Numbered from the stretch's first letter, positions 52,896 to 61,658 are shown. The stretch is 64,000 nucleotides of DNA from Winslowiella toletana (GCF_032164335.1 NZ_CP134152.1:1860001-1924000); one strand, 5' to 3'. Program-made: numbers and translations. Notes: generated by a model not told the origin, from the sequence alone.

Positions 52896-53624
52896 ATGGA
52901 ACAACAATCCCCACCCCGCCTGGCGAAAAAAATGCGCATTTTCTTCGGGCGACTGTGGCCGCATCCGCTGGCGGTGGCACGCAAACAGATACTGCTGGCC
53001 AGCCTGGGTGCAGGCATTGGTCTGGCAATCACCAGTTTGTTTAGCCACTGGCTGCTGGGAGAGGTAAATCTCTGGTTTGTGGCACCGATGGGGGCATCTG
53101 CCGTACTGCTGTTTGGTGTACCGAACAGCCCGCTGGCGCAGCCATGGTCGGTGGTGGGGGGCAATTTTGTTTCTGCACTGTCGGGCGTCACTGTCAGTAT
53201 GTGGATCAGCAATCCGGCGATTGCCTGTGGCGTTGCCGCCTGTCTTGCCATTGCGTTGATGTTCCAACTGCGCTGCCTGCATCCACCGGGTGGTGCGGTG
53301 GCATTAACCGTGATACTGGGCGGGTCAGCGACGCATCAGGCCGGTTATCTGTTTGCCTTTACGCCAATATTACTTAATTCTGTGTCCCTGGCGCTGTTGG
53401 CAATTGTGTTTAATAACCTGGCAGGCCGTCGCTATCCTCATCCGCTGGCCGCAGTTGAAGCCAAACCGCAGCCGGTAGCCATTGACGTACCAATCACGCG
53501 TCATGATTTGCATGAAGCGCTGATGCAGGGGCAGTTGATTGATATTGATGAAGATGATTTGCAGGAGCTGCTGCTGCAGGCGGAAAAAATTGCCTTAAGC
53601 CGCCAGATTAACCGCGCAGCATAA
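52896..53624 (+). CDS. HPP-family integral membrane protein
   Basis: 242 residues with four or more transmembrane helices (LLASLGAGIGLAITSLFSHWL, LWFVAPMGASAVLLFGVPN, CGVAACLAIALMFQL, AVALTVILGGSATHQAGYLFAF, SVSLALLAIVFNNLAG). The defining HPP motif appears in LRCLHPPGGAVALT. The C-terminal 60 residues are an acidic cytoplasmic tail (LIDIDEDDLQELLLQAEK). HPP proteins are proposed transporters; nitrite transport is reported for chloroplast members, and the bacterial substrate is unknown. Confidence 0.88.
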   Translation: MEQQSPPRLAKKMRIFFGRLWPHPLAVARKQILLASLGAGIGLAITSLFSHWLLGEVNLWFVAPMGASAVLLFGVPNSPLAQPWSVVGGNFVSALSGVTVSMWISNPAIACGVAACLAIALMFQLRCLHPPGGAVALTVILGGSATHQAGYLFAFTPILLNSVSLALLAIVFNNLAGRRYPHPLAAVEAKPQPVAIDVPITRHDLHEALMQGQLIDIDEDDLQELLLQAEKIALSRQINRAA

Positions 53625-53644
53625 GTCGGACAGGGCAAAACGAA

Positions 53645-53663
53645 GGCGACACACTGTGTCGCC
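53645..53663. terminator. Hairpin between convergent HPP and SDR genes
   Basis: GGCGACACA (53645-53653) and TGTGTCGCC (53655-53663) form a near-perfect palindrome. On the minus strand it is followed by TTCGTTTT, so it can end the SDR transcript; it may act on both strands. Confidence 0.5.
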
Positions 53664-53679
53664 CGGGTCATTATGCCGG

Positions 53680-54444
53680 TTACGCCTGTTTAGGCTGCCC
53701 GTTTGAGGCCGTCAGGCCGCCATCAACCGGCAAATTAACACCGGTAATATAAGCGGCATCATCGCTGGCGATAAAGGCGACCGCAGCGGCAATATCGTCA
53801 GGCTGACCGGCACGAGCCAGTGGGATGCGCTCGTAAAACTTATTCAGTAGTTGCTGATTACTTTCCACTTCTTCAGTGAGTTCAGTCAGGGTAAAGCCAG
53901 GGCAGACGGCATTGATGCGCACGCCATCGGTACCGTAGTCCATGGCCAGCGCGCGGGTAAAGTTGGTTACTGCACCTTTAGCCGCATTGTAGATGCTCAT
54001 TCCCCAGTCGCCACCTAAACCAGATACCGAAGAAATGTTTACCACGTTACCTTTGCTGCTAAGCAGTGCGGGCATAAAGTAGTGAATGCAGTGAAACACG
54101 CCGTCCAGATCCACTTTCATCAACTGCTTCCAGTCGTCGAGTGCCACTTCATGGATACGTCCCTGCACGATAACGCCCGCATTGTTCACCAGCACGTCAA
54201 CCTGACCATATTTCTCCAGCACGCGGCGTGACAAGGTTTCAACCTGTTCAGCCTCACCGACATCGCAGGGGGCCACAAGGTGGTTGCCGGGAGTGAGTGT
54301 GGCAAGGGTTTTTTCCAGCTTTTGTTCAGTGCGGCCGACTAAAACGACTGCCGCTCCCTCACTGGCAAAGCGTTTGGCGGTAGCTGCTCCAATCCCAGAA
54401 CCGGCACCGGTGACCACCACAACTTTTTGATTAAAACGTGCCAT
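53680..54444 (-). CDS. Short-chain dehydrogenase/reductase
   Basis: 254 residues. The cofactor motif TGAGSGIG (12-19), NNAG, Ser139, Tyr152 and Lys156 (IYNAAKGAVTNFTR), and the end YITGVNLPVDGGL are all canonical, so it is an active NAD(P)-dependent oxidoreductase of the classical SDR type. The arginine and threonine of VGRTEQ after the second strand favour NADP(H). The substrate cannot be told from sequence. Not linked to the acyl synthase cluster. Monocistronic. Confidence 0.9.
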   Translation of the reverse strand: MARFNQKVVVVTGAGSGIGAATAKRFASEGAAVVLVGRTEQKLEKTLATLTPGNHLVAPCDVGEAEQVETLSRRVLEKYGQVDVLVNNAGVIVQGRIHEVALDDWKQLMKVDLDGVFHCIHYFMPALLSSKGNVVNISSVSGLGGDWGMSIYNAAKGAVTNFTRALAMDYGTDGVRINAVCPGFTLTELTEEVESNQQLLNKFYERIPLARAGQPDDIAAAVAFIASDDAAYITGVNLPVDGGLTASNGQPKQA

Positions 54445-54637
54445 TTTGACTCCTTGTTCGCTGCTGTTATTGGCTAAATTACTGTATTAACCCTGGCAGT
54501 CACCTCAAAGAGTGCAAGTGCGGCAGACCGATTCTTCCATAACCTGTTGTTATAGATGATGGTTTCAGACGTTAGAAAATGTTAATGACAAACGGTGGCT
54601 ATTTATTGCAGGACAAATGACTGGCGGCTGCGTAGCG

Positions 54638-54871
54638 TTACAACCGGCCATTAATACGCTGATTGTCTCTGAGCACATCAATCGCCGTCTGCATAGCAAT
54701 CTTATCATCGCGGCGCTTTTGCTTAGCCTGAGCGACTTGCAGATATTCAAGCAGAGTTCGGGTATTGATCGGACGGCCAAGCTTGCAGACCTCAAGGATC
54801 GCGTTGCCAAGAATGAGTTTTACCGGTGGGAGCTGGGCTGGATACCAGTCAAGCGTGTCTTCTGATTTCAT
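54638..54871 (-). CDS. YmgB/AriR-like small biofilm or stress regulatory protein
   Basis: 77 residues from ATG 54871 (GGA nine bases upstream; a TTG two codons earlier is possible). The core VKLILGNAILEVCKLGRPINTRTLLEYLQVAQ followed by DDKIAMQTAIDVLRDN resembles the YmgB/AriR/YcgZ group: an all-helical fold with a GNAI...EILKxGRxLxxKxLxxxL pattern. In E. coli these small proteins act on the Rcs phosphorelay or on biofilm and acid-stress responses. It is a single gene with its own short promoter region. The family call is moderate. Confidence 0.55.
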   Translation of the reverse strand: MKSEDTLDWYPAQLPPVKLILGNAILEVCKLGRPINTRTLLEYLQVAQAKQKRRDDKIAMQTAIDVLRDNQRINGRL

Positions 54872-55132
54872 ATGCAAAATTTCCGGGATGGGCAGTATAG
54901 CACAGAATATGCTGTATCACGGTAAGTGACTGCCGGATACCACCTTAAATACGGCACTTTTCGCATATTAATTTTGATGTTAGCGTTACATCATTTCAAT
55001 GCGACTCCTTCGATAGCCGACTGCCGCGCTGGACACCAGGCAGCACGCACTGGCTGTGTCTGGTCATACGGAAAAAAGGTGATAATGAGCATTTTCACTG
55101 CCACATTTTCGCAAGTTAATCGCTAACGTTAC

Positions 55133-55282
55133 CGCAGGCAACTGGCGTCAAAAGCGGTGCTGGAAAAAGCGGGATTAGTGCAGAAAGGTACGCTGCGTGA
55201 AAACTATTTTCTTTATGGCAAGTGGCAGGATGACTGGGTATTCGATCTATTCAAAGCCGATTTCAGACTGAAGAGTCCGTAA
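55133..55282 (+). pseudogene. C-terminal fragment of a GNAT acetyltransferase
   Basis: About 49 codons ending in TAA at 55280. The frame RRQLASKAVLEKAGLVQKGTLRENYFLYGKWQDDWVFDLF matches the end of RimJ/RimL-type N-acetyltransferases (the N.aS..vlEKaGF..eG.lR.n motif). No start codon or upstream two-thirds is present; stops interrupt all upstream frames. The rest of 54872-55317 shows nothing else I can assign. Confidence 0.7.
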
Positions 55283-55317
55283 TAATTCCCGTGCACCAGC
55301 TGATACACGGGAGAAAA

Positions 55318-56271
55318 TCAGTGTGCCAGTTGGGTCGTATAATTCGACGCCACCCAGCGGTAGCCATCAGTTGCTTTCTTCACATGTCCCAGCCCCGGAA
55401 AGGCGATATGTGCGGCTGCCACCCAGTAACCTTGATCTGCCGCCTGCGCCAGCACTTTTTCACGGGTCAGCACCGCATCAGGCTGACTGACATCAAAATG
55501 AATCGCCACATGCGGGTCAGGCATCTGCACCGCTTTGGCATGGATAATATCACCCCACAGCACCAGTACCTGGCCTTCACTTTCTATCCGGTACAGCACG
55601 CTGCCCGGCGTATGTCCGGCGGCCGGAATCGCCTGAATACCGGCAACTACGCTGGCAGGTGCGGTAAAGGTGGAGAAGCGTCCGGCATCAATCACCGGGC
55701 GCAGCGTCTGTTCAGACTCGGCGAAGGTGTGCTGCTGGCTTACTTCCACTTTGTTGATATTGTTCTGGTTTAACCAAAAATCTGCATCTTTATTATCTAC
55801 ATAAACCTCGGCATTCGGAAAGGCCGGCTTGCCATCGCGTGACACCCCGCCGGAGTGGTCAGCATGAATATGGGTCAGTAATACCGCATTGATCGATTCC
55901 GCCGGGTAGCCTGCCGCGGCCAGATTCTCCAGCAGATGGCCGCCGCTGTGGCCAAAAAGATCGCCGGCACCGGCATCGATCAGAATTCGCTGCTGGCCGT
56001 TATCGATAACAAAGGCATTAATTGAGGTTTCTGCCTCTGGAGTCATCGCCTCATTCGCCATCCTTTCCCGCAGTTCTTCCGCAGTGATGTGGGTCAGCAG
56101 CTTCTCAAGTGGAATGGTTACCGTGCCGTCAGAGACGGCGGTAATACGCAGTTTGCCGAGCATCATGCGGTAGTATCCCGGAGCCTGGCGATCCAGCGGT
56201 GTCTGCGTCTCAGCCGCCAGCGTAGCGCTGGAAAACGTCAGGGTGGCGATCAGCGCCATCAGTAGTTTCAT
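55318..56271 (-). CDS. Exported metallo-beta-lactamase-fold hydrolase
   Basis: 317 residues. A signal peptide (LLMALIATLTFSSATLA) directs export. The dizinc motif HIHADH (His134, His136, Asp138, His139) is intact, followed by AAGHTPGSVLYRI and the bridging-Asp segment LVLWGDIIH, and a distal His in AAHIAFPGLGH. This layout fits the large MBL group of lactonase/AttM/quorum-quenching-like and glyoxalase-like hydrolases rather than an antibiotic-resistance enzyme. It is divergent from the LysR gene at 56353 (81-bp gap), which probably controls it. The ATG is preceded by GAGGAAAT. Confidence 0.9.
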   Translation of the reverse strand: MKLLMALIATLTFSSATLAAETQTPLDRQAPGYYRMMLGKLRITAVSDGTVTIPLEKLLTHITAEELRERMANEAMTPEAETSINAFVIDNGQQRILIDAGAGDLFGHSGGHLLENLAAAGYPAESINAVLLTHIHADHSGGVSRDGKPAFPNAEVYVDNKDADFWLNQNNINKVEVSQQHTFAESEQTLRPVIDAGRFSTFTAPASVVAGIQAIPAAGHTPGSVLYRIESEGQVLVLWGDIIHAKAVQMPDPHVAIHFDVSQPDAVLTREKVLAQAADQGYWVAAAHIAFPGLGHVKKATDGYRWVASNYTTQLAH

Positions 56272-56352
56272 TATTTCCTCATTAACAGTTGTTGTTATCA
56301 GCTGACAGGCAGTATCCTGCGGCTATGAACATCATTCAAATCGATTAAAATA

Positions 56353-57285
56353 ATGAACAACATCAGGGAAAGTGATTTTAGTCGCGTTGATCTTAATCTG
56401 CTGACGGTGCTGCTGGTGCTGCACCGCGAAGGCAGTGTATCGCGCACCGCAGACAAATTGCACCTTGGGCAGCCAGCGGTCAGCGGCGCGCTGAGCCGAT
56501 TACGTGAAATGTTTAACGATCCACTGTTTGTTCGTAGCGCGCAGGGGATGATCGCCACGCCGCGTGCCGAGTCGCTGGTGGCTGCCCTGTTGCCGATGAT
56601 GGAGCAGATGCAGCAGGTACTGTTTCAGCCCCCGAGGTTTTCACCGGCGACGGACAGCCACACTTTTCGCATGGGTATGAGCGACTGGGTAGAGAGCTGG
56701 CTGATGCCAGGTTTGCTGGCGCGTACCGCACGGGAAGCGCCGGGGATAACGTTGCAGGTCAGCGCCAGCGATCCTTTCCAGGATGTATTAAGCATCCAGC
56801 AGGATAAAATCGAGGTAGCGATTTCGGTCGCTGAAGAGACTCCCGCTGGCCTGATCAGAGAAAACATTCGCCAAATGCGTTTTTGCACTTTATGGCATCC
56901 ACGCCAGTTAGCGTTGAGTACGCCAATAACTCTTGATGAGTTTGTCGCTGCCGATCATGTACTGGTTTCCTATCGGGGGGCCAGTCACAGCAAAGTGGAT
57001 GAACAGCTGGCCTTACAGAGAAGGTCGCGCAGGATTCGCTACGTCACGCCGCATTTTTCTTCGCTGCCATTGATGCTTGAACAGATGCCGCTGCTGGCTA
57101 CGGTACCGGAAGGGCTGGCCGCCAGCTGGAAAGAGCATTATGGCCTGATAAGCAGCCAGGTGCCGGTCAGCATTACTCCTTTCAGGCTTTCGTTACTGTG
57201 GCATAAGCGGCGTGATAACGACCCGGCGCTGCACTGGCTACTGGCGCAGCTGCGTTCGCGAATGTCACAAGGAACGGGTCAGTAA
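56353..57285 (+). CDS. LysR-family transcriptional regulator
   Basis: 310 residues. The winged helix-turn-helix (about 10-70) reads LLVLHREGSVSRTADKLHLGQPAVSGALSRLREMFNDPLFVRS, and the LysR effector-binding domain follows (TFRMGMSDWVESWLMPGLLARTAREAPGITLQVSASDPFQ). Divergence from the MBL hydrolase gene across 81 bp is the standard LysR arrangement. It most resembles the NodD/TrpI-like group that senses aromatic or small organic ligands, but the ligand is unknown. Confidence 0.92.
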   Translation: MNNIRESDFSRVDLNLLTVLLVLHREGSVSRTADKLHLGQPAVSGALSRLREMFNDPLFVRSAQGMIATPRAESLVAALLPMMEQMQQVLFQPPRFSPATDSHTFRMGMSDWVESWLMPGLLARTAREAPGITLQVSASDPFQDVLSIQQDKIEVAISVAEETPAGLIRENIRQMRFCTLWHPRQLALSTPITLDEFVAADHVLVSYRGASHSKVDEQLALQRRSRRIRYVTPHFSSLPLMLEQMPLLATVPEGLAASWKEHYGLISSQVPVSITPFRLSLLWHKRRDNDPALHWLLAQLRSRMSQGTGQ

Positions 57286-57301
57286 ACCCATACTAAAGTT
57301 A

Positions 57302-57329
57302 TTGAAAAAATACCGCCGGATGGTAGAAT
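57302..57329 (+). promoter_or_regulatory. Sigma-70-like promoter of the candidate small RNA
   Basis: TTGAAA (57302-57307), 16 bases, TAGAAT (57324-57329). It lies 17 bp past the LysR stop, with no large gene following. Confidence 0.55.
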
Positions 57330-57335
57330 GCGCGT

Positions 57336-57424
57336 CATTATCCGATTGTGTTAACGTCGTGATTAGACAGAATAAATAAAAGCAATGTGTAGTAATGTCG
57401 TAACCGCCGAAAGGCGGTTTTTTT
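57336..57424 (+). ncRNA. Candidate small regulatory RNA
   Basis: A predicted transcript of about 89 bases from the promoter at 57302-57329 to a textbook terminator at 57402-57424 (AACCGCC-GAAA-GGCGGTT followed by seven T). Its body has an A/T-rich single-stranded stretch (AATAAATAAAAG) typical of Hfq contact regions, and no open frame of note. It does not match small RNAs I know by sequence, such as RyhB, ChiX, CyaR or RybB. Expression is unproven. Confidence 0.5.
57402..57424 (+). terminator. Intrinsic terminator with GAAA tetraloop
   Basis: A 7-bp stem, AACCGCC (57402-57408) with GGCGGTT (57413-57419), GAAA tetraloop, and a T-run to 57424. Strong. Confidence 0.92.
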
Positions 57425-57650
57425 ATGTCTGAAATTCTCTGTTGTACTATTCCTTCCTCGACGCTGCTTAAGCTATATCGATATAATTGCCCATGCTGAT
57501 TTAGCTATTTACACCCAGATTAACGACCTGCCTTGATTTTGATTATGGAAAATTGTCAATATTTTCAGTTTAATATGATTTTAACTTACAAATATTTACA
57601 TAACGCCGCGCGATTAAAACCCCGATATTTATAGTGATGATCTACCTTAT

Positions 57651-57686
57651 ACAGATAAGCAATATTTAACAATGTTGCTTATCTGT
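57651..57686. repeat. Perfect 12-bp inverted repeat upstream of a small protein gene
   Basis: ACAGATAAGCAA (57651-57662) and TTGCTTATCTGT (57675-57686) are perfectly complementary with a 12-base spacer. It lies 94 bp before the start of the 45-residue membrane protein and may be an operator or a leader hairpin. Confidence 0.6.
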
Positions 57687-57780
57687 TAACGACGAAGGGT
57701 AAGGGAGCTTTTGGCGCAACAGGTGCCAGAAGGGAATTACTGAGCAGTATTCTCTGACTGAAATTTAGTGAGGTCACACT

Positions 57781-57918
57781 ATGACGTATTCAGCTATCGA
57801 AAAATGGGTAACCGGGGCACTGGCGGCGCTTATTTCACTGTTTTTTGCTGCGGTATTTACGCTACTACTGTTACAGGCTTTTGGTATTCCGCATCGCTGG
57901 CCTTGCCCGCTGCATTGA
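57781..57918 (+). CDS. Small single-pass membrane protein (45 residues)
   Basis: ATG 57781 is preceded by GAGGT seven bases upstream, a good ribosome-binding site. The protein starts MTYSAIEKWVTGALAALISL, has one strongly hydrophobic helix (about 11-34, with FFAAVFTLLLLQAFG), and ends IPHRWPCPLH. No homologue is known to me. Its clean start signal, single helix and the inverted repeat upstream favour a real gene. It lies between a LysR gene and the convergent amidohydrolase gene. Function unknown. Confidence 0.65.
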   Translation: MTYSAIEKWVTGALAALISLFFAAVFTLLLLQAFGIPHRWPCPLH

Positions 57919-58051
57919 TCAATCGTCGTTGATGCCGAGGATTTATCCGAACGGGAGCCGAAAACGGCTCCACGATATGCAAAGGTGTTAACCGAACGCG
58001 GCGAAGAGTAACGTTGTTACCGCAGCGATGTTGCCGCCGCCCACTTCACTA

Positions 58052-59449
58052 TTACGCTTTTGCCACGCCGCCAAAAACCAAACGGCCCTGGTGGAATGTG
58101 GCTTTCACTTCAGAAATACGTGCCACCGCTTCGGCAGAGCAGCTGGCATCCACCAGTATCATCTCCGCATCATCATTGACCGCAGGCCACTGGCGCTTAC
58201 CGCTGCTATCCAGCGGCAGCACATCACCGGTGGCAATTGCCAGTGAGCGCGTCAGGCCAAACTCGTCAGAGTGGCCGTACAGCTGTGCATACAGGTTAGC
58301 TTTCTCCAGCATGCTGCCGCTGCCAAACGGCGACCAGTGATCGATCACGCTGTCGGTGCCGGTCATTACCGTCACGCCTTGCGCACTTAGCTGCGGTAAT
58401 GGCATGGTCAGTTTGCCCAGTGGTATCGTTGAGGCGACGCTAAACTGCTGCTCAGCCATGTCACGAATCACCGTATCCAGTTCATTGCCAGACAAAGTCG
58501 CCAGCGCAAAGCCGTGACTAAGGGTCACTTTACCTTTCAGCGTGGGATTTTCTTTGACGGTCTTAATCATATATTTGATGGCGGCAACGCCAGCCGGGCT
58601 GGTTTCATGCAGATGAATATCCACGCCGGTATTAGTATCGAGTGCAATACGGAACATCGCGTCGAGTGATTTTTCCATATCACCATCGACATTGGTCGGA
58701 TCAAGCCCGCCGACAAACTGCACGCCCATCTGCATCGCTTCACGCATCAGACCATCGACCTTTGAATGCAGTAAGCCATGCTGTGGAAAAGCAACGATTT
58801 CACAACTGAAATCATTACGGTGTTTTTCCAGCGCGATTTGCAGATGTTCAAGACTTTTCAGCCCGCTCACCGGATCGATATTACAGTGGCTGCGCGCCAC
58901 CGTGGTGCCTTTGGCATGTAACAGATCGATGATCGCTTCAGCGCGCGCCACGGAGGTAGGCAGCAACTGTGGGATAAGTTGCTGCTCGCGGGCGATCATA
59001 TCCATAATCGTCTTGCCTTTGCGCGGGCGCGGCGCCTGCCACGGGCCACCGTAAAAGGTCTTATCCAGATGGATATGCATATCGCGTGTGGCAGGTAACA
59101 GCAATAAGCCACCGGCATCAAACACTGGCAGATCGCTGGCTGCGGCAGTCGTCGCGGGCTGAACGGCGACGATTTTGCCGTGATTGATTTCCAGCGTCCA
59201 CAGCCCGGTACGGGTGCCGATAATCATTTCACCCTCGCGTTCGAATCCCTCTTCGAGTCGCACATTGCGCAGCAGATAGTGACTGGCGTCAAACTGCTTA
59301 ACGCTGCGCGCGTCATCGGCACATTTTATGCTGCTTGCCGTTGACGGCGCGGCTGCTGCCATACCGGATGCCAGTAACACGCCACCAGCGGTAACTCTGG
59401 CACTTTGTGAGAGAAAGTTTCTGCGACTCGGTTGTTGAGGGTTTTGCAC
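58052..59449 (-). CDS. Tat-exported amidohydrolase (cytosine deaminase-like)
   Basis: 465 residues from GTG 59449, chosen because AAGGAA lies six bases upstream; the frame reaches ATG 59488 without a site. The N-terminus QQPSRRNFLSQSARV is a twin-arginine signal followed by VTAGGVLLASGMAAAAP. Metal and catalytic motifs are MHIHLDK, HCNIDP, HLHE and GTDSVIDHW, the pattern of the CodA/amidohydrolase superfamily. It would hydrolyse a cyclic amide or amine, in the periplasm if the Tat signal works. The following LysR gene (59564) lies upstream in the same direction and is a likely regulator. Confidence 0.87.
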   Translation of the reverse strand: MQNPQQPSRRNFLSQSARVTAGGVLLASGMAAAAPSTASSIKCADDARSVKQFDASHYLLRNVRLEEGFEREGEMIIGTRTGLWTLEINHGKIVAVQPATTAAASDLPVFDAGGLLLLPATRDMHIHLDKTFYGGPWQAPRPRKGKTIMDMIAREQQLIPQLLPTSVARAEAIIDLLHAKGTTVARSHCNIDPVSGLKSLEHLQIALEKHRNDFSCEIVAFPQHGLLHSKVDGLMREAMQMGVQFVGGLDPTNVDGDMEKSLDAMFRIALDTNTGVDIHLHETSPAGVAAIKYMIKTVKENPTLKGKVTLSHGFALATLSGNELDTVIRDMAEQQFSVASTIPLGKLTMPLPQLSAQGVTVMTGTDSVIDHWSPFGSGSMLEKANLYAQLYGHSDEFGLTRSLAIATGDVLPLDSSGKRQWPAVNDDAEMILVDASCSAEAVARISEVKATFHQGRLVFGGVAKA

Positions 59450-59563
59450 ATCGATTTCCTTAATCAGGCGAACGGAAAGGGTTTGCATTGCGTTACCACC
59501 CTAAAAGAATCGGCGCGTGCTGGCTGTGATATTTTCCACTGGTTATCAGTGGAAAAGACACTG

Positions 59564-60418
59564 CTAAGCCAGCTGACAAAATTGCCGCAGCTTTTCTGCC
59601 AGTTCCAGCTGCGCGGCAGAGGCGTTATCGCGATAAAACAGTGCCAGCTCAAAATTATCAACTGCCGGCAGGGCGCTTTCCGCGCCAAGCACCCGATGCT
59701 GGGGTAAACGGCAGCTGGCGGGCAGCAGCGTGACGCCCAGCCCGGCAGCGCTGGCGGCGACCAGTGCGGCAAGGCTGGCGCTGCTGTAACTGATGCGCCA
59801 GCGGCGGTCCAGCGCATCCATCGCCTGACACAGCTCATCACGATATAAACCATTTTGTGGAAACAGGACCAGCGGCACCGGCGACTGCTCAAACGTGGGC
59901 CATTCGGCGCTGTCCAGCCATAATAATGGCTCAGCGCGCGCCGCTTTCGGTTTGTCCCCTTTGGCTTGTTTAATCAGAATGATATCCAGCTCTTCCCGCT
60001 GCCAGGCACTGCGTAGCTCATTGCTTAATCCACTGGAGACATCCAGCCGCAACTGCGGGTGCGTGCGGCTGAATTCGGCCAGCAGGGCGGTAGTGGGGCC
60101 GGCAAAATCTTCCGGCATGCCGAGCCGTACCACGCCGTCGCGCCACAGATCCGTCAGCGCGTCATGAGCTTCACCATTCAGCGCAATAATTCGTCGCGCA
60201 TAGCCCAGCAGCTTTTCACCCTCCTCGGTCAGTAACACCTGATGTGACGAGCGCTCAAGCAGCGCTTTACCCAGCATCTCTTCCAGTCGGCGCACTTGCT
60301 GACTGACGGTCGACTGTGAGAGAAAGACGCGCTCGGCGGCACGGGTGAAGCTGCCGCTCTCACAAACGGCAACAAAGCTCAGCAACTGCTGCGGACTGAA
60401 CATCGGGTAGCGATTCAT
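59564..60418 (-). CDS. LysR-family transcriptional regulator
   Basis: 284 residues from ATG 60418 (GTGAG just upstream; a TTG at 60448 is less likely). The helix-turn-helix reads LLSFVAVCESGSFTRAAERVFLSQSTVSQQVRRLEEMLG, and the effector domain follows (GVVRLGMPEDFAGPTTALLAEFSRTHPQLRLDV). It lies 114 bp upstream of the Tat-exported amidohydrolase gene in the same direction and probably controls it. The ligand is unknown. Confidence 0.92.
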   Translation of the reverse strand: MNRYPMFSPQQLLSFVAVCESGSFTRAAERVFLSQSTVSQQVRRLEEMLGKALLERSSHQVLLTEEGEKLLGYARRIIALNGEAHDALTDLWRDGVVRLGMPEDFAGPTTALLAEFSRTHPQLRLDVSSGLSNELRSAWQREELDIILIKQAKGDKPKAARAEPLLWLDSAEWPTFEQSPVPLVLFPQNGLYRDELCQAMDALDRRWRISYSSASLAALVAASAAGLGVTLLPASCRLPQHRVLGAESALPAVDNFELALFYRDNASAAQLELAEKLRQFCQLA

Positions 60419-60616
60419 TTTCTCACTGTTATTTAGTCTGATATTCAATTTGATAATACTAACCGTTGTAATCTGGCTGGCAAGTGATGTCGATACGCGA
60501 GGCCATCTGCACGTTAACGTAATGAAATGTCAGCAATGTAAGGCAGTTAAAGCCCGCTTGAGCAGGTTGCGGCAGGAGAGTCTAATTGCGCTTCTGTTAT
60601 CAGAAGGGCAAGTAAC

Positions 60617-61489
60617 ATGTCGCGTCGAGCGCTACTTTTAATTAACCGTCAGTCACGCAATGGCGCCCGTAGTTTCGAAATGGCGATTGCGGCGCTGGGT
60701 CGTCATGATATTGAGATTGTGTATCCCGATCCGTCACTGACCCTCAGCGAGGCGATTTATGCCTGCGCCGATCGCATCGATCTGGTGATCGTCGGCGGCG
60801 GTGACGGCTCGTTAAACACCGCTGCGGCTGCGTTAATGGCAACCGGTTTGCCGCTGGGGATTTTACCGCTGGGAACCGCAAACGATCTGGCGCGCACGCT
60901 GGCTATCCCGAAAGATCTGAACCGTGCGGTGGCGATAATTGCCGCCGGAAATCTGCGCCAGTTGGATGTGGGGATGGTTAATGAGCGACCATTCTTCAAT
61001 GTTGCCAGCATCGGGTTCTCTGCCTCGCTGGCGAAAAACCTGACGGCTGCTTCAAAGAAGCGTTGGGGCGTGCTGGGTTACGCTTTTGCCGCGCTGAAGC
61101 TGTTTCGTCAAAGTCGTCCGTTTACCGTGCAGATTAACCACCATGGTCAGCAGGAAACGGTGAAAACCATGCAGATTTCAGTCGGTAATGGCCGTTTTTA
61201 TGGCGGCGGTATGACGGTAGAGCAGAGCGCCACGCCCGACGACGGCCAGCTTGATGTTTACAGTCTGGAGCTGGATCACTGGTGGGAGATGCTGGCGCTG
61301 GCCCCTTATCTGCGGCGCGGCACCCACGGTAAATGGCGCAAAGTGCGCGCTTTCCCGGCGACCGCACTGACCATCACCACCCGCCGCCCACATGCGATTA
61401 ATGCAGATGGTGAGATTGTCGGCACCACGCCCGCACAGTTTTCCATTCGCCCGCAGGCCATCAAGGTTTTTGCACCGCCCGCTAAGTGA
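60617..61489 (+). CDS. YegS/DAGK-family lipid kinase
   Basis: 290 residues. The nucleotide-binding GGGDGS (60-65) and LPLGTANDLARTL are the signature of the diacylglycerol-kinase catalytic domain. The C-terminal beta-sandwich (VGNGRFYGGGMTVEQSATPDDGQLDVYSL) is typical of YegS/BmrU. Members phosphorylate lipids such as phosphatidylglycerol or diacylglycerol. It is a single gene with AAGG upstream. No link to the acyl synthase cluster is visible. Confidence 0.92.
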   Translation: MSRRALLLINRQSRNGARSFEMAIAALGRHDIEIVYPDPSLTLSEAIYACADRIDLVIVGGGDGSLNTAAAALMATGLPLGILPLGTANDLARTLAIPKDLNRAVAIIAAGNLRQLDVGMVNERPFFNVASIGFSASLAKNLTAASKKRWGVLGYAFAALKLFRQSRPFTVQINHHGQQETVKTMQISVGNGRFYGGGMTVEQSATPDDGQLDVYSLELDHWWEMLALAPYLRRGTHGKWRKVRAFPATALTITTRRPHAINADGEIVGTTPAQFSIRPQAIKVFAPPAK

Positions 61490-61609
61490 AATGAGCAGCG
61501 AAGCGCTATTTTAGCTTTCGCTGCTAAACTACTTTTATCCACCTGAATTTTGCCACTTTGTGCACAACATCCAGCAACCAGGGACTTCACAACAGGATTT
61601 CTGCTTGCG

Positions 61610-61643
61610 TATAATTGCGGCTATTATTTAGTTAGATATCTAA
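61610..61643 (+). promoter_or_regulatory. Promoter and MarR-type operator of the efflux operon
   Basis: The -10 box TATAAT (61610-61615) has a plausible -35 TTCACA (61586-61591) 18 bases upstream. Just downstream lies the perfect palindrome TTAGATATCTAA (61632-61643), placed to block transcription. It is probably bound by the MarR protein encoded 15 bp downstream, giving autorepression of the operon. Confidence 0.65.
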
Positions 61644-61658
61644 TCATCAGGCCTCTAT

